A stretch of DNA of 64,000 nt, from contig NZ_MYFN02000001.1 of NCBI RefSeq assembly GCF_004514425.2, forward strand, positions 1-64,000, in the 5' to 3' direction. This stretch comes from Shinella sumterensis. GTDB lineage: Bacteria; Pseudomonadota; Alphaproteobacteria; Rhizobiales; Rhizobiaceae. Positions 42,918-50,514 of this stretch are shown here, in pieces. A model generated the notes under the pieces. It saw only the letters and a list, made by a program, of their open reading frames with translations. It was not told the DNA's origin and ran no database searches. A program made the translations under genes and the position numbers. Every line of letters begins with the position of its first letter. The stretch's first letter is position 1.

Positions 42918-44057
42918 TCACGCGGTCTCCGATCGTGCGGCACCCGCGGTCGCGGAGACCGAAGGCTGTTCATCCCGTTGGAAGCGGGCGACAAGCGAAT
43001 GGGCGAGCCCGCCCAGGCCGCGCGGCATGAAGAGCACGACGAGCACGAAGATGAGCCCGATAATCGCCTTCCACGCTTCGACAAGCGCCTCGGTCTCGCT
43101 GACTTGCGCTTCGATCATGTTGATCAGGATGGCGCCGATGCAGGCGCCGAGCAGCGACGAGCGCCCGCCGACGGCCGCCCACACCACCATCGTCACCGAG
43201 AAGGAGAGGTCCATGAAGGTCGGCGAGGCGAATTCGGTGACGACCACGTAGAGCATGCCGGCATATCCGGCGATGGCCGCCGACACGACGAAGAAGAACG
43301 TCTGGTAGACGGGCACGTCGAAACCGAGGTAGCGGGCGCGCAGCTGGTCGTCGCGGATCGCCTGGAGGATAAGGCTCGCCCGTGTGTCGGCCAGCAGCCG
43401 TGCGGCAATCAGAGTGAGCGAAAGCGATGCCGCGCAAAGATAGTAGGTGGCCCGGCTGTAGGGATCGAACTCGATGCCGCCGATCGTCAGCCAGCCGAGG
43501 TCCGTCAGGCCGTTGAAGCCGTTGGTTATGGGTTGCGCGTCGACCAGGACGAGCCGCACGAGAAGCACGAGCGCCAATGTGATGATCGACACGAAGACGC
43601 CGGAGATGCGTTTGCGGAAGATGATGGCGCCGAGCACGCCTGCGATGACGACCGGCAGGACGATACCCATGGCAAGGCCGAACCACTGGTGCTGGAAAGG
43701 CAACCAGAGGACGGATCCCTTGTTGATGCAGCACAGGTCCGTCGGCGCTCCGGGCTCTGCGTTCCACAGCATGAAATCCGGCACTGGCGTGTCCGAGCCC
43801 TGCGCCAGGCTTGTGGGACTGGAAAGCTTCAGCGACATGGCGAGCATATAGGCCCCCATGCCGAAGAACAGGCCCTGTCCCAGGTTGAGAATGCCGGCAT
43901 AGCCCCATGTCAGGGCGATGGCGACCCCGAGCATGCCGTAGACGAGATATTTCGCGATGCGGTTCAGCCAGAACTCGTCGCCGAAAGCCGGAGCGAGGAA
44001 GAGCGCGGCAATGAACAGTCCATAGGCCGCGAGCTGGATCTTGCGTTCGAGCGCCAT
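42918..44057 (-). CDS. urtC: ABC transporter permease, UrtC (LivM) type
   Basis: A 379-residue permease with about ten spans, including WGYAGILNLGQGLFFGMGAYMLAM, RISGVFVSIITLALVLLVRLVL and SFSVTMVVWAAVGGRSSLLGACIGAILIN. The long periplasmic loop with PDFMLWNAEPG and DLCCINKG is a UrtC feature. It sits 4 bases after UrtB and 1 base before UrtD. Confidence 0.9.
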   Translation of the reverse strand: MALERKIQLAAYGLFIAALFLAPAFGDEFWLNRIAKYLVYGMLGVAIALTWGYAGILNLGQGLFFGMGAYMLAMSLKLSSPTSLAQGSDTPVPDFMLWNAEPGAPTDLCCINKGSVLWLPFQHQWFGLAMGIVLPVVIAGVLGAIIFRKRISGVFVSIITLALVLLVRLVLVDAQPITNGFNGLTDLGWLTIGGIEFDPYSRATYYLCAASLSLTLIAARLLADTRASLILQAIRDDQLRARYLGFDVPVYQTFFFVVSAAIAGYAGMLYVVVTEFASPTFMDLSFSVTMVVWAAVGGRSSLLGACIGAILINMIEAQVSETEALVEAWKAIIGLIFVLVVLFMPRGLGGLAHSLVARFQRDEQPSVSATAGAARSETA

Positions 44058-44061
44058 GGGG

Positions 44062-44955
44062 TCAGCGTCCTTTGTATGAGAAGAGCCCGTTGGGCCTGAA
44101 CAGGATCACGCCGATCACGACCGCGAAAACCACCGCGCGCGCGATGATGTCGTTCGTGCCGATTGCGACGAGCGCATTGATCTCACCGAGAAGGCCCGAG
44201 GACAGGATCGTGCCGAAAATGCTGCCGACGCCGCCGGTGACGACGACCATGAAGCCATCGACCACCATGGTCGCGCCCATATCGGGAAACACGGTCTTGA
44301 AGCCCGACATCATGACGCCGGCAACGCCTGCGAGCCCCGAACCGAAGGCGAAGGTCAGCGCGTTGACGCGCTTGACGTCGATGCCGCAGGCGGCGGCCAT
44401 CTTCGGATTGCGGATGATCGCGCGCACCTGCACGCCGGCCGATGTGCGGTAGAGGATGAGCCAGGTCAGCGCCGTCAGCGCGAGCGTCACGCCGATGATG
44501 AAGGCGCGGTAGCCGTTGAATTCCAGCCCGGCGACGGAGACCGTACCCTGCAGATAGGCCGGCACGGTCACGTTCTGAAGACCAGGGCCGAGCCCGTCGA
44601 TATGGATGCCGAAGAAGGTGAGGCCGAATTCGAGACGCACGGCCTGCTGGATGAGGATGGAAATCCCCCAGGTGGCCAGAAGCGTATCGAGAAGGCGGCC
44701 ATAGAGGCGACGCACCACGAGGCGCTCGATGAGAAGCCCGAGCAGGGCGGTCACCACGAAGGCGATGGGGATGGCGAGCAGGAAATTGGCGCCGAGCCAG
44801 ATGCTCGACAGCACGGCGACATAGGCGCCGATCATCACCATTTCGCCATGCGCCATGTTGATGACGCCCATGGCGCCATAGGTGATGGCAAGCCCCAGCG
44901 CCACCAGCAGCAGGATCGAGCTGAGGCTGAGGCCAATGAAAATCACATCAAACAT
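44062..44955 (-). CDS. urtB: ABC transporter permease, UrtB (LivH) type
   Basis: A 297-residue permease: MFDVIFIGLSLSSILLLVAL, GLAITYGAMGVINMAHGEMVMIGAY (the LivH hallmark), TSAGVQVRAIIRNPKMAAACGID and VVVTGGVGSIFGTILSSGLLGEINA. The start at 44955 agrees with the family N-terminus. It follows the binding protein across a GC hairpin. Confidence 0.91.
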   Translation of the reverse strand: MFDVIFIGLSLSSILLLVALGLAITYGAMGVINMAHGEMVMIGAYVAVLSSIWLGANFLLAIPIAFVVTALLGLLIERLVVRRLYGRLLDTLLATWGISILIQQAVRLEFGLTFFGIHIDGLGPGLQNVTVPAYLQGTVSVAGLEFNGYRAFIIGVTLALTALTWLILYRTSAGVQVRAIIRNPKMAAACGIDVKRVNALTFAFGSGLAGVAGVMMSGFKTVFPDMGATMVVDGFMVVVTGGVGSIFGTILSSGLLGEINALVAIGTNDIIARAVVFAVVIGVILFRPNGLFSYKGR

Positions 44956-44982
44956 TGAGCTGTTCCTTCCGGTCAGCGAAAG

Positions 44983-45007
44983 CCGCCGGGCCGCAAGGAC
45001 CCGGCGG
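44983..45007 (-). promoter_or_regulatory. 8-bp GC hairpin after the binding-protein gene
   Basis: CCGCCGGG (44983-44990) pairs with 45000-45007. It lies between the stop of the binding-protein gene and the first permease on the - strand, with no T run. Confidence 0.45.
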
Positions 45008-45022
45008 GCGCTGTTCGCCGCC

Positions 45023-46270
45023 TTAGCCCTTGAGCTTTGCCTGATCGAGGCCCTTGGCGGTGCAGAACAGGTTGTCTTCGGTCTCGCCATAAGCGGAATA
45101 GGGCAGCGGCTTCACCGGGGCCGGCTCCTCGCGGACGATCTTGCTCTGGCCGTCGGCCTGCCACTGGCCGATGCGCGGCGTCATCCAGCAATGCAGATTG
45201 TCGGCGTCGATCGTCACCTTGCCGCCGGGCGCATCGTAGCTCTGGCCGCGAATGGCGTCGCGCACACCCTGCGGATCCAGATTGCCAGCCTTCTCGACCG
45301 CCTGTTTCCAGAGGAAGACCTGGAAGTAGGCCGCTTCGAGCGAGTGATAGGTAACGGCCTTCGGATCGTTGGTGAACTTGCGGAAATTGTCGATGAAGGT
45401 GCGGTTCGCAGGCGTATCGATCGACATGAAGTAAGGCACCGACATGTAGCTGCCGGCCGCATATTCCGCGCCCATCGCGGCGATCTCGATTTCCGAGGTC
45501 ACCGTCGCGCAGATCGGGATGGTCTCATGGGAAAGACCCTGGTTCTTGAACTCGCGATAGAAGGCGATGATGCTGTCGCCGACCACGTTGGAGAGCACGA
45601 CGTCGGCGCCCGATTCCTTGATCTTGTTGACCATGACCGCCCATTCGGAATGGCCGAGTTCCAGATACTCGTCCGCCACCCATTCGGCGCCGCTGGCCTC
45701 GATGAGCTTCTTGGAGACCTTCGCCATCTCGCGCGGATAGACGTAGTTCGAGCCGACGATGAAGAACTTCTTCTTGCCGAGCGTCTCCACGATCCAGGGA
45801 ATGTACTTGCCGAGCTGCTGGTTGGGCACCGCGCCGGAATAGACCACGTTTCGCGAGCACTCGAAGCCTTCGTAGTGGGTCTGGTAGAACAGCGTGGCGT
45901 TGCGGCGCTCGAAGATCGGCAAGACGGCCTTGCGGCTCGCCGAGGTGTGGCAGCCGAACACGGTATCGATCTTGTTCTTGAGGATGAGGGACGAGGCCTT
46001 CTCGCTGAAGGTCTTCGGATCGGAGGCGCCGTCTTCCACGACGACCTCGATTGGCCGGCCGAGCACGCCGCCTGTGGCGTTGATCTCGCTTGCGGCCATC
46101 TGCACTGCATTGGCAAGAAGCTTTTCGACGACCGACAAACCGCCGGTCTGGGAGTAAAGTGCGCCGACGCGGATCGGGTCGGCAGCAAAGGCGCGGCCGA
46201 TGAGCGTCGGCGCCGAAAGGACGACCGATGCGGCCGCTGTGGTCTTCAGGAAATTGCGTCTGTTCAACAT
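45023..46270 (-). CDS. urtA: amide/urea ABC transporter substrate-binding protein (UrtA/FmdD-like), Tat-type signal
   Basis: A 415-residue periplasmic protein. The N-terminus NRRNFLKTTAAASVVLSAP has a twin-arginine motif, with cleavage near RAFAAD. The mature fold (VGALYSQTGGLSVVEKLLANA, EINATGGVLGRPIEVVVEDG, FGCHTSASRKAVLPIFERR, NVVYSGAVPNQQ) is of the UrtA/AmiC class and closely parallels the cytoplasmic AmiC-like protein at 47137. The ligand is urea or a short aliphatic amide. It is preceded by a leader with an attenuator. Confidence 0.87.
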   Translation of the reverse strand: MLNRRNFLKTTAAASVVLSAPTLIGRAFAADPIRVGALYSQTGGLSVVEKLLANAVQMAASEINATGGVLGRPIEVVVEDGASDPKTFSEKASSLILKNKIDTVFGCHTSASRKAVLPIFERRNATLFYQTHYEGFECSRNVVYSGAVPNQQLGKYIPWIVETLGKKKFFIVGSNYVYPREMAKVSKKLIEASGAEWVADEYLELGHSEWAVMVNKIKESGADVVLSNVVGDSIIAFYREFKNQGLSHETIPICATVTSEIEIAAMGAEYAAGSYMSVPYFMSIDTPANRTFIDNFRKFTNDPKAVTYHSLEAAYFQVFLWKQAVEKAGNLDPQGVRDAIRGQSYDAPGGKVTIDADNLHCWMTPRIGQWQADGQSKIVREEPAPVKPLPYSAYGETEDNLFCTAKGLDQAKLKG

Positions 46271-46360
46271 TGTGTTCCCCTTGTTGATGAACGTTGCATG
46301 CCGCGACGCCTCCGAACGCCGTAGAACGGCATTCCGGCGCTGATTTTCGCTTTGGTGGGA

Positions 46361-46376
46361 CTGACGACCTTGTCAG
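46361..46376 (-). promoter_or_regulatory. CTGAC-N6-GTCAG hairpin motif, copy 1 (candidate ANTAR RNA hairpin)
   Basis: On the - strand CTGAC-AAGGTC-GTCAG: a 5-bp stem with a hexaloop having A at position 1 and G at position 4, the rule known for ANTAR-bound RNA hairpins. It lies between the attenuator and the binding-protein start. A near-identical copy (15 of 16 bases) precedes the amidase gene at 50191-50206. Confidence 0.55.
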
Positions 46377-46384
46377 GCGACAAT

Positions 46385-46449
46385 AAAAAAACCCGCGAGG
46401 CTCCTTCGAACCTGCGGGCTACCTTGCCGTTGGCACTTTCCTCTGTGCC
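46385..46449 (-). terminator. leader attenuator upstream of the amide/urea transporter genes
   Basis: On the - strand an intrinsic terminator: CCCGC ... GCGGG (46418-46414 with 46396-46392) with inner pairing AGGTT/AGCCT and a 6-base loop, followed by seven T residues (46391-46385). An upstream hairpin GGCAC/GTGCC spans 46449-46432. It lies between the AmiR-like gene and the transporter genes, the right place for AmiR-type antitermination. Confidence 0.72.
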
Positions 46450-46519
46450 GCTTCCATGAATGGCCATGACGTTGCACGGGGACCCATGGATATATTGTGT
46501 CCCTCAGGACAGGGACGAA

Positions 46520-47128
46520 CTAAGCACGTTTCGGAGAGGCGCGCAAGTGCTCCTCGGATAGAACGATGGACTTCGCCACCTCCTCGATGGAAACGCGGCG
46601 CTCCATCGCCTGTCGCCTAAGATCTTGATATGCTTCGTTTTCCGTCGCCCCATTGTGGGCCATGAGAATGGCCTTGGCGCGGGCGAGCTGCTGGTCGCCC
46701 ATGGCTTTCCTGCGGTACTTGCGTGCCTCCTTGAGGAGGCGCTGCTGCTCCAGCCAGAGGTTTCTGGCAATGGCGAGATTGGTCAGCAGGCCGAAAGGTT
46801 TTATCGGCCGCTCGACCACGGCCTGGGCTCCGCTTTCCAGCACGATCTGGAGTGTCGACGGGTTCTCGTAACCGACGATCGCCAGCATGGTCGGGCCGGG
46901 TTTGGGCTGGTTCTTGATGAACCGCTCGATCTCGGGACGGGCGTCGTCCTCGATCGCCAGGAAGACCACGTCGGTGCCGAGGGGCAGCTCCGGTGGAACG
47001 GGCCAGATCTGGGTGGGAGTGCAGCCGATACGCCTTAGATGCTCGGTCAGCGACTGGCCCTCGGCGTTGTTGGGATGGAGCACGAGCACCTTGAGGTCCC
47101 GGAGATCTCGTAGAAGCGCAAATGACAT
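46520..47128 (-). CDS. amiR: AmiR-like ANTAR-domain antitermination regulator
   Basis: A 202-residue protein: a degenerate receiver-like N-terminal domain (LKVLVLHPNNAEGQSLTEHLRR; no clear phosphoacceptor Asp at the usual place), a coiled coil (LWLEQQRLLKEARKYRRKAMG) and a C-terminal ANTAR domain (QQLARAKAILMAHNGATENEAYQDLRRQAMERRVS split). ANTAR domains bind paired RNA hairpins and prevent termination. RBS AGGAGG. It starts 9 bases after the AmiC-like gene, as in Pseudomonas amiC-amiR, so control by that sensor is expected. Confidence 0.9.
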   Translation of the reverse strand: MSFALLRDLRDLKVLVLHPNNAEGQSLTEHLRRIGCTPTQIWPVPPELPLGTDVVFLAIEDDARPEIERFIKNQPKPGPTMLAIVGYENPSTLQIVLESGAQAVVERPIKPFGLLTNLAIARNLWLEQQRLLKEARKYRRKAMGDQQLARAKAILMAHNGATENEAYQDLRRQAMERRVSIEEVAKSIVLSEEHLRASPKRA

Positions 47129-47136
47129 CCTGCCTC

Positions 47137-48288
47137 CTAAAGACCGACGGCATCGCGGGTCGCCGACATCGCCGACTCCGGTCTGTATTCCAGCATGAAC
47201 GGATCGGGCGCGACGCGGACGGAGGGATCGTAGACGATGTCGTATTCGCCGTTTGCGTTCACCTTCGCCACCCGCGGCCACAGATGGGTGTGATTGGTGG
47301 CGCCGTCTATCTTCACCAGCCCCTGCGGTGCATCGTATTCGACGCCCGCAAGGGCCGGCAGCAGATCACCGAGCGCCATGCTGCCTGTCCGTTCGAGGGC
47401 CTGGGCGAAGAGGTGGACCTGGAAATAGGCCGCCTCGGCCGGTGCGGTCGGAAGGACGTCGTCACCGAATGCCTTGTGGTAGCTTGCGACGAATTCCCGC
47501 GCCTGGGGGCGGTTGATCGTGGAGAAGAACGGCGCTGCGGTGACGTGACCCTCGGCGACGCTGGGCGCCAGCTGCCGGAAGTCGGCCTCGCTGGTCGATT
47601 GGCTGGCGATAGGCATGTGTTTGGAATCGAAGCCCGCCGCTTTGAAGGCCTTGAAGAAGGGAACGATGCCGTCTCCCACGACCGTGGAATAGATGACGTC
47701 GGGCTTCGTGCGACGGATGCGCTCGATGATCGTTGCGATGCTGGCGTCATCAAGGGCGAGTGGAACATACATCTCGTCCACCACCTGGCCGCCGCCGCGC
47801 AGGAAGAGATCGGCGATGGTGCGGTTCGATTCATAGGGATAGACGTAGTTCGAGCCGACGAGAAACACCCGGTTGCCGTAGTTCTGCGTGAGGAACTGGA
47901 CGAGCTGCACGGAATTCTGGTTCGGCGCCGCGCCCGTATAGATGCAGTTGCGCGAATATTCGAAGCCCTCGTAGAGGGTGGGATAGAACAGAAGCGCGCC
48001 GCGCGCCTCGATCACCGGCAGTGCGGCCTTGCGTGTGCTGGACATGTGGCAGCCGAAGACGACGTCGACCCGGTCCTGGTCGACGAGCTTCAAGGCCATG
48101 TCGCGATAGTTCGCGGGGATGGACGCGGGGTTGTAGGCGATCGGCACGATGGGCCGCCCCCGCACCCCGCCGGCGCGATTGATCTCGTCTATCGCGAGGA
48201 ATGTCGCGGCGCGCTGTGTGCGCTCCACCGCGCCGGTCACCCCGGTTTCCGAAAAAAGGACGCCAACGCGCCAATCATCATTTCGCAT
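47137..48288 (-). CDS. amiC: AmiC-like cytoplasmic amide sensor
   Basis: A 383-residue type I binding-fold protein without a signal peptide (MRNDDWRVGVLFSETGVTG). It contains RTQRAATFLAIDEINRAGGVRG, FGCHMSSTRKAALPVIEARGAL, YEGFEYSRNCIYTGAAPNQN and VGDGIVPFFKAF, close to Pseudomonas AmiC, which holds AmiR inactive until an amide binds. It is homologous to the exported binding protein at 45023. ATG 48288 is preferred; a few in-frame codons upstream exist. An attenuator lies just before it. Confidence 0.88.
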   Translation of the reverse strand: MRNDDWRVGVLFSETGVTGAVERTQRAATFLAIDEINRAGGVRGRPIVPIAYNPASIPANYRDMALKLVDQDRVDVVFGCHMSSTRKAALPVIEARGALLFYPTLYEGFEYSRNCIYTGAAPNQNSVQLVQFLTQNYGNRVFLVGSNYVYPYESNRTIADLFLRGGGQVVDEMYVPLALDDASIATIIERIRRTKPDVIYSTVVGDGIVPFFKAFKAAGFDSKHMPIASQSTSEADFRQLAPSVAEGHVTAAPFFSTINRPQAREFVASYHKAFGDDVLPTAPAEAAYFQVHLFAQALERTGSMALGDLLPALAGVEYDAPQGLVKIDGATNHTHLWPRVAKVNANGEYDIVYDPSVRVAPDPFMLEYRPESAMSATRDAVGL

Positions 48289-48303
48289 GCCTACCGCCAA
48301 AAC

Positions 48304-48335
48304 AAAAAAGCTCCCGCCCGTTGCCGGTCGAGAGC
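48304..48335 (-). terminator. attenuator immediately upstream of amiC
   Basis: On the - strand GCTCTCG (48335-48329) pairs with CGGGAGC (48316-48310, one G-U) followed by six T residues (48309-48304), only 15 bases before the AmiC start. It would stop transcripts coming from the amidase unless antiterminated, giving a possible autoregulatory loop. Confidence 0.65.
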
Positions 48336-48469
48336 CACCCCGCTCAAGGATCCTGAAATACCAATAGCCCGGATCATGTCAGGCCGCCGGCAATCTGGCA
48401 AGGGCGACATTGCCACGCCGCGCATAAGAGTGAGCGTCGCCGTGCCGTCACACGACCGTTCGAGACGAA

Positions 48470-48496
48470 CCGGGCCGGCACGCCATGCCGGCCCGG
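48470..48496 (-). terminator. 11-bp perfect hairpin after the amidase gene
   Basis: CCGGGCCGGCA (48470-48480) and its complement (48486-48496) around a 5-base loop begin 14 bases beyond the amidase stop. Only a weak T-rich tail follows, so partial termination or message stabilisation is likely. Confidence 0.6.
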
Positions 48497-48510
48497 CTTT
48501 AGCGCAGCGG

Positions 48511-50058
48511 TCAGACCGCCGGCTTGCGATGCAGCGTGGCCTGCTCATAGGCATAGGCGAAGTTGATGATCTTGGCGTCATCCCACTGCCGCGCGAGGAA
48601 GATGAGTTCGAACGGCGCGCCCGAAGCATAGTATCCGGCGGGCACGGTGATGCCTGGAATGCCGGCAATGTTGAGCTCACCCACCGTGGTTTCCTTGATC
48701 GCATCGCCGGAATGCAGGCCGGGCAGTTCGCCGAGCATCTGCGGATAGGCGAGCGCGTCGAGCTGGTGGTGCGCGAACACCGTATCGAGCAGCCTGAGAT
48801 AGGTTTCCTTGAGGGCCGCGAATTCCGGCATGGCCGGCGGCACGGCCGGCGCCTTCACGGCTTCCAGGAAGTCCGGCAACTCGTTGAGGTAGCCGAGGAT
48901 CGCGCCGGGGGCGAGCGGATTTTCCGCGCTCGTCGCAGCGGCAAACTCCTCCCAGCTCTTCAGAGCCGCCTCGGGACCGAGGCGGCGCAGATAGCAGGTG
49001 ATGTCGTAGGGCAGGGATTCCAGTCCGCGCCCGTCGAAGAACGGCGTGCCGGGCGTGATCTGCCGGTGGGTGTTGAAATCCGTGCCGGCAAAGGGATCGT
49101 CGACGAGGATGGCGCCGGCGGCGGCCAGTTCGCCCTTGGCGCGCTCGTAAAGTGCCGCCGTCTCGTCGGAAAGCGTATCCTTGCGCCAACCCGGACCGTA
49201 AAGGCCGATCCGCTTGCCCTTGAGGGCGTCGCGCGAGAGATTGGCGGCAAAGCCGCCCGGCGGAATGTGACCGATGGATGCGAGCGTCTTGGGGTCCTCG
49301 CAGGTGAAGCCGGCGATAGCGTCGAGGCAGAGGGCGGCGTCTGCGACCGTGCGGGCGATCGGCCCGACGACATCGCGATTGCTCGAAAGCGGAACGACGC
49401 CGGCATTCGGCACCATGCCGATGGTCGGCTTGATGCCGACGAGACCCTGTGCGGAGGCGGGGTTCTGGATCGAGCCGCCGGTTTCCTCGGCAAGGCCGAC
49501 AAGGCACATATGCGCGGCGACGGCACTTGCCGTGCCCGCGCTGGAGCCGCCCGGCGCGCGGTCCTCGATGGCGACGTTGATCGTCGGTCCCGCCCAGCTG
49601 TCATTGGCGTGGGTGCCGGTCCAGCTCAGGATCGGCACATTCGTCTTGCCGAGGATCACGGCGCCCGCGGCCTTCATGCGCGCCGCCACCGGGGCATCCC
49701 GCTCGGGGAAGAGATCGACGCCGCCGGTGCCCGAATAGAGCAGGCGCCAGCCTGCCGTGGTCGGATAGCCCACCATGTCGACCGTATCCTTGATGACGAC
49801 GGGGATGCCGGCCAGCGGCCCGAGCGCTTCGCCGGCCGCCCGGCGGCGGTCGATCTCGCGGGCCTGCTCAAGGGCGTCGTCGCACGAGAAGATAATGGCA
49901 TTGTATTTGCCGTTCAGCTTCTCGACCTGGGCGAGCGAGGCGCGCACGAGGTCTTCGGAAGTCAGCGTGCCGGCCGCGAAGGCTGCCTGCACCTGCGCAA
50001 TGGTGAGGCTGCCGAGATCGGCGAGCAGATCGGGAACGATTCTGGCAGAGACGGTCAT
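48511..50058 (-). CDS. amidase (amidase-signature family) of the AmiC/AmiR locus
   Basis: A 515-residue amidase-signature enzyme with Lys90 (VVIKDTVDM), cis-Ser172 (PGGSSAGTA) and Ser196 (ETGGSIQNP); the usual DTGGSIR is changed to ETGGSIQ. There is no signal peptide. Family members hydrolyse amides to acids and ammonia. It is on the same strand as and upstream of amiC-amiR, and the CTGAC-N6-GTCAG motif precedes it, so it is the probable amide-degrading enzyme of the locus, replacing the nitrilase-type AmiE of Pseudomonas. ATG 50058 with AAAGGA. Confidence 0.88.
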   Translation of the reverse strand: MTVSARIVPDLLADLGSLTIAQVQAAFAAGTLTSEDLVRASLAQVEKLNGKYNAIIFSCDDALEQAREIDRRRAAGEALGPLAGIPVVIKDTVDMVGYPTTAGWRLLYSGTGGVDLFPERDAPVAARMKAAGAVILGKTNVPILSWTGTHANDSWAGPTINVAIEDRAPGGSSAGTASAVAAHMCLVGLAEETGGSIQNPASAQGLVGIKPTIGMVPNAGVVPLSSNRDVVGPIARTVADAALCLDAIAGFTCEDPKTLASIGHIPPGGFAANLSRDALKGKRIGLYGPGWRKDTLSDETAALYERAKGELAAAGAILVDDPFAGTDFNTHRQITPGTPFFDGRGLESLPYDITCYLRRLGPEAALKSWEEFAAATSAENPLAPGAILGYLNELPDFLEAVKAPAVPPAMPEFAALKETYLRLLDTVFAHHQLDALAYPQMLGELPGLHSGDAIKETTVGELNIAGIPGITVPAGYYASGAPFELIFLARQWDDAKIINFAYAYEQATLHRKPAV

Positions 50059-50142
50059 GATGGGTCCTTTCCGCGCGAGACAAGCGCATGGGGCACCCGG
50101 AGCGGTGCTCCGGCTGCGCAAGATGGACCGCAACAGGCAAGA

Positions 50143-50158
50143 CGCGCGCCTTTGCGCG
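50143..50158 (-). promoter_or_regulatory. second hexaloop hairpin in the amidase leader
   Basis: On the - strand CGCGC-AAAGGC-GCGCG: a 5-bp stem and hexaloop with A1 and G4, 32 bases downstream of the CTGAC-AAGGAC-GTCAG hairpin. Two such hairpins in series are what ANTAR proteins recognise. The GC-rich stem could also be chance. Confidence 0.45.
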
Positions 50159-50190
50159 GCGCACGACATCGACGGTTGCGGGTTGATTGT

Positions 50191-50206
50191 CTGACGTCCT
50201 TGTCAG
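50191..50206 (-). promoter_or_regulatory. CTGAC-N6-GTCAG hairpin motif, copy 2 (candidate ANTAR RNA hairpin)
   Basis: On the - strand CTGAC-AAGGAC-GTCAG, differing from copy 1 by one loop base. It lies 133 bases upstream of the amidase ATG. As RNA it fits an ANTAR hexaloop hairpin (A1, G4); as DNA it is a dyad that could be an operator. Confidence 0.55.
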
Positions 50207-50514
50207 GAGGAGGATCGGCTCGCATCCCCATGTGGCGGGGCAGATGCGCCTGGCCGTGACCGTGGCCTTGCGGCATGGCCGGAGCGGGCAAGGGGACGGT
50301 CGAAGAGAGTGTGCGACGCCTGCGAATGTCCGTCAAGGTGGATTCTTGCCGGACACCCCGCAACCCCGCGGCGTTTTGGCGGACACGGTTCGCCAGTCGC
50401 GCGGCGTATTGAAAAAGCGACCGGGTACCGGTTGGATTACGTCCGTTCTGGTCTATGTTCACAGTCAGAAACAGGCCCGGCCGGAGCGAAGCCGGTAAAA
50501 CAGGAGGAGGCGAG

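Larger units (their letters stand above)
50059..50514. other. 456-base divergent regulatory region
   Basis: It separates the amidase (-) and aldolase (+) genes. It contains three hairpins that could fold in the amidase leader: 50191-50206, 50143-50158 and 50097-50113 (CCGGAGC/GCTCCGG). The right half (50210-50480) shows no clear gene or motif. The aldolase RBS AGGAGGAGG lies at its right end. Confidence 0.55.

Noticed and set aside
41472-46270. Housekeeping urea importer urtABCDE call
   Set aside because: Sequence class fits, but no urease genes are nearby and AmiC/AmiR/amidase precede it; urea as sole ligand is not supported, so the symbols denote type only.
47122-50259. 1045-codon open frame on the + strand
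   Set aside because: It is exactly antisense to amiC and the amidase, with no recognisable motif; a GC-driven shadow.
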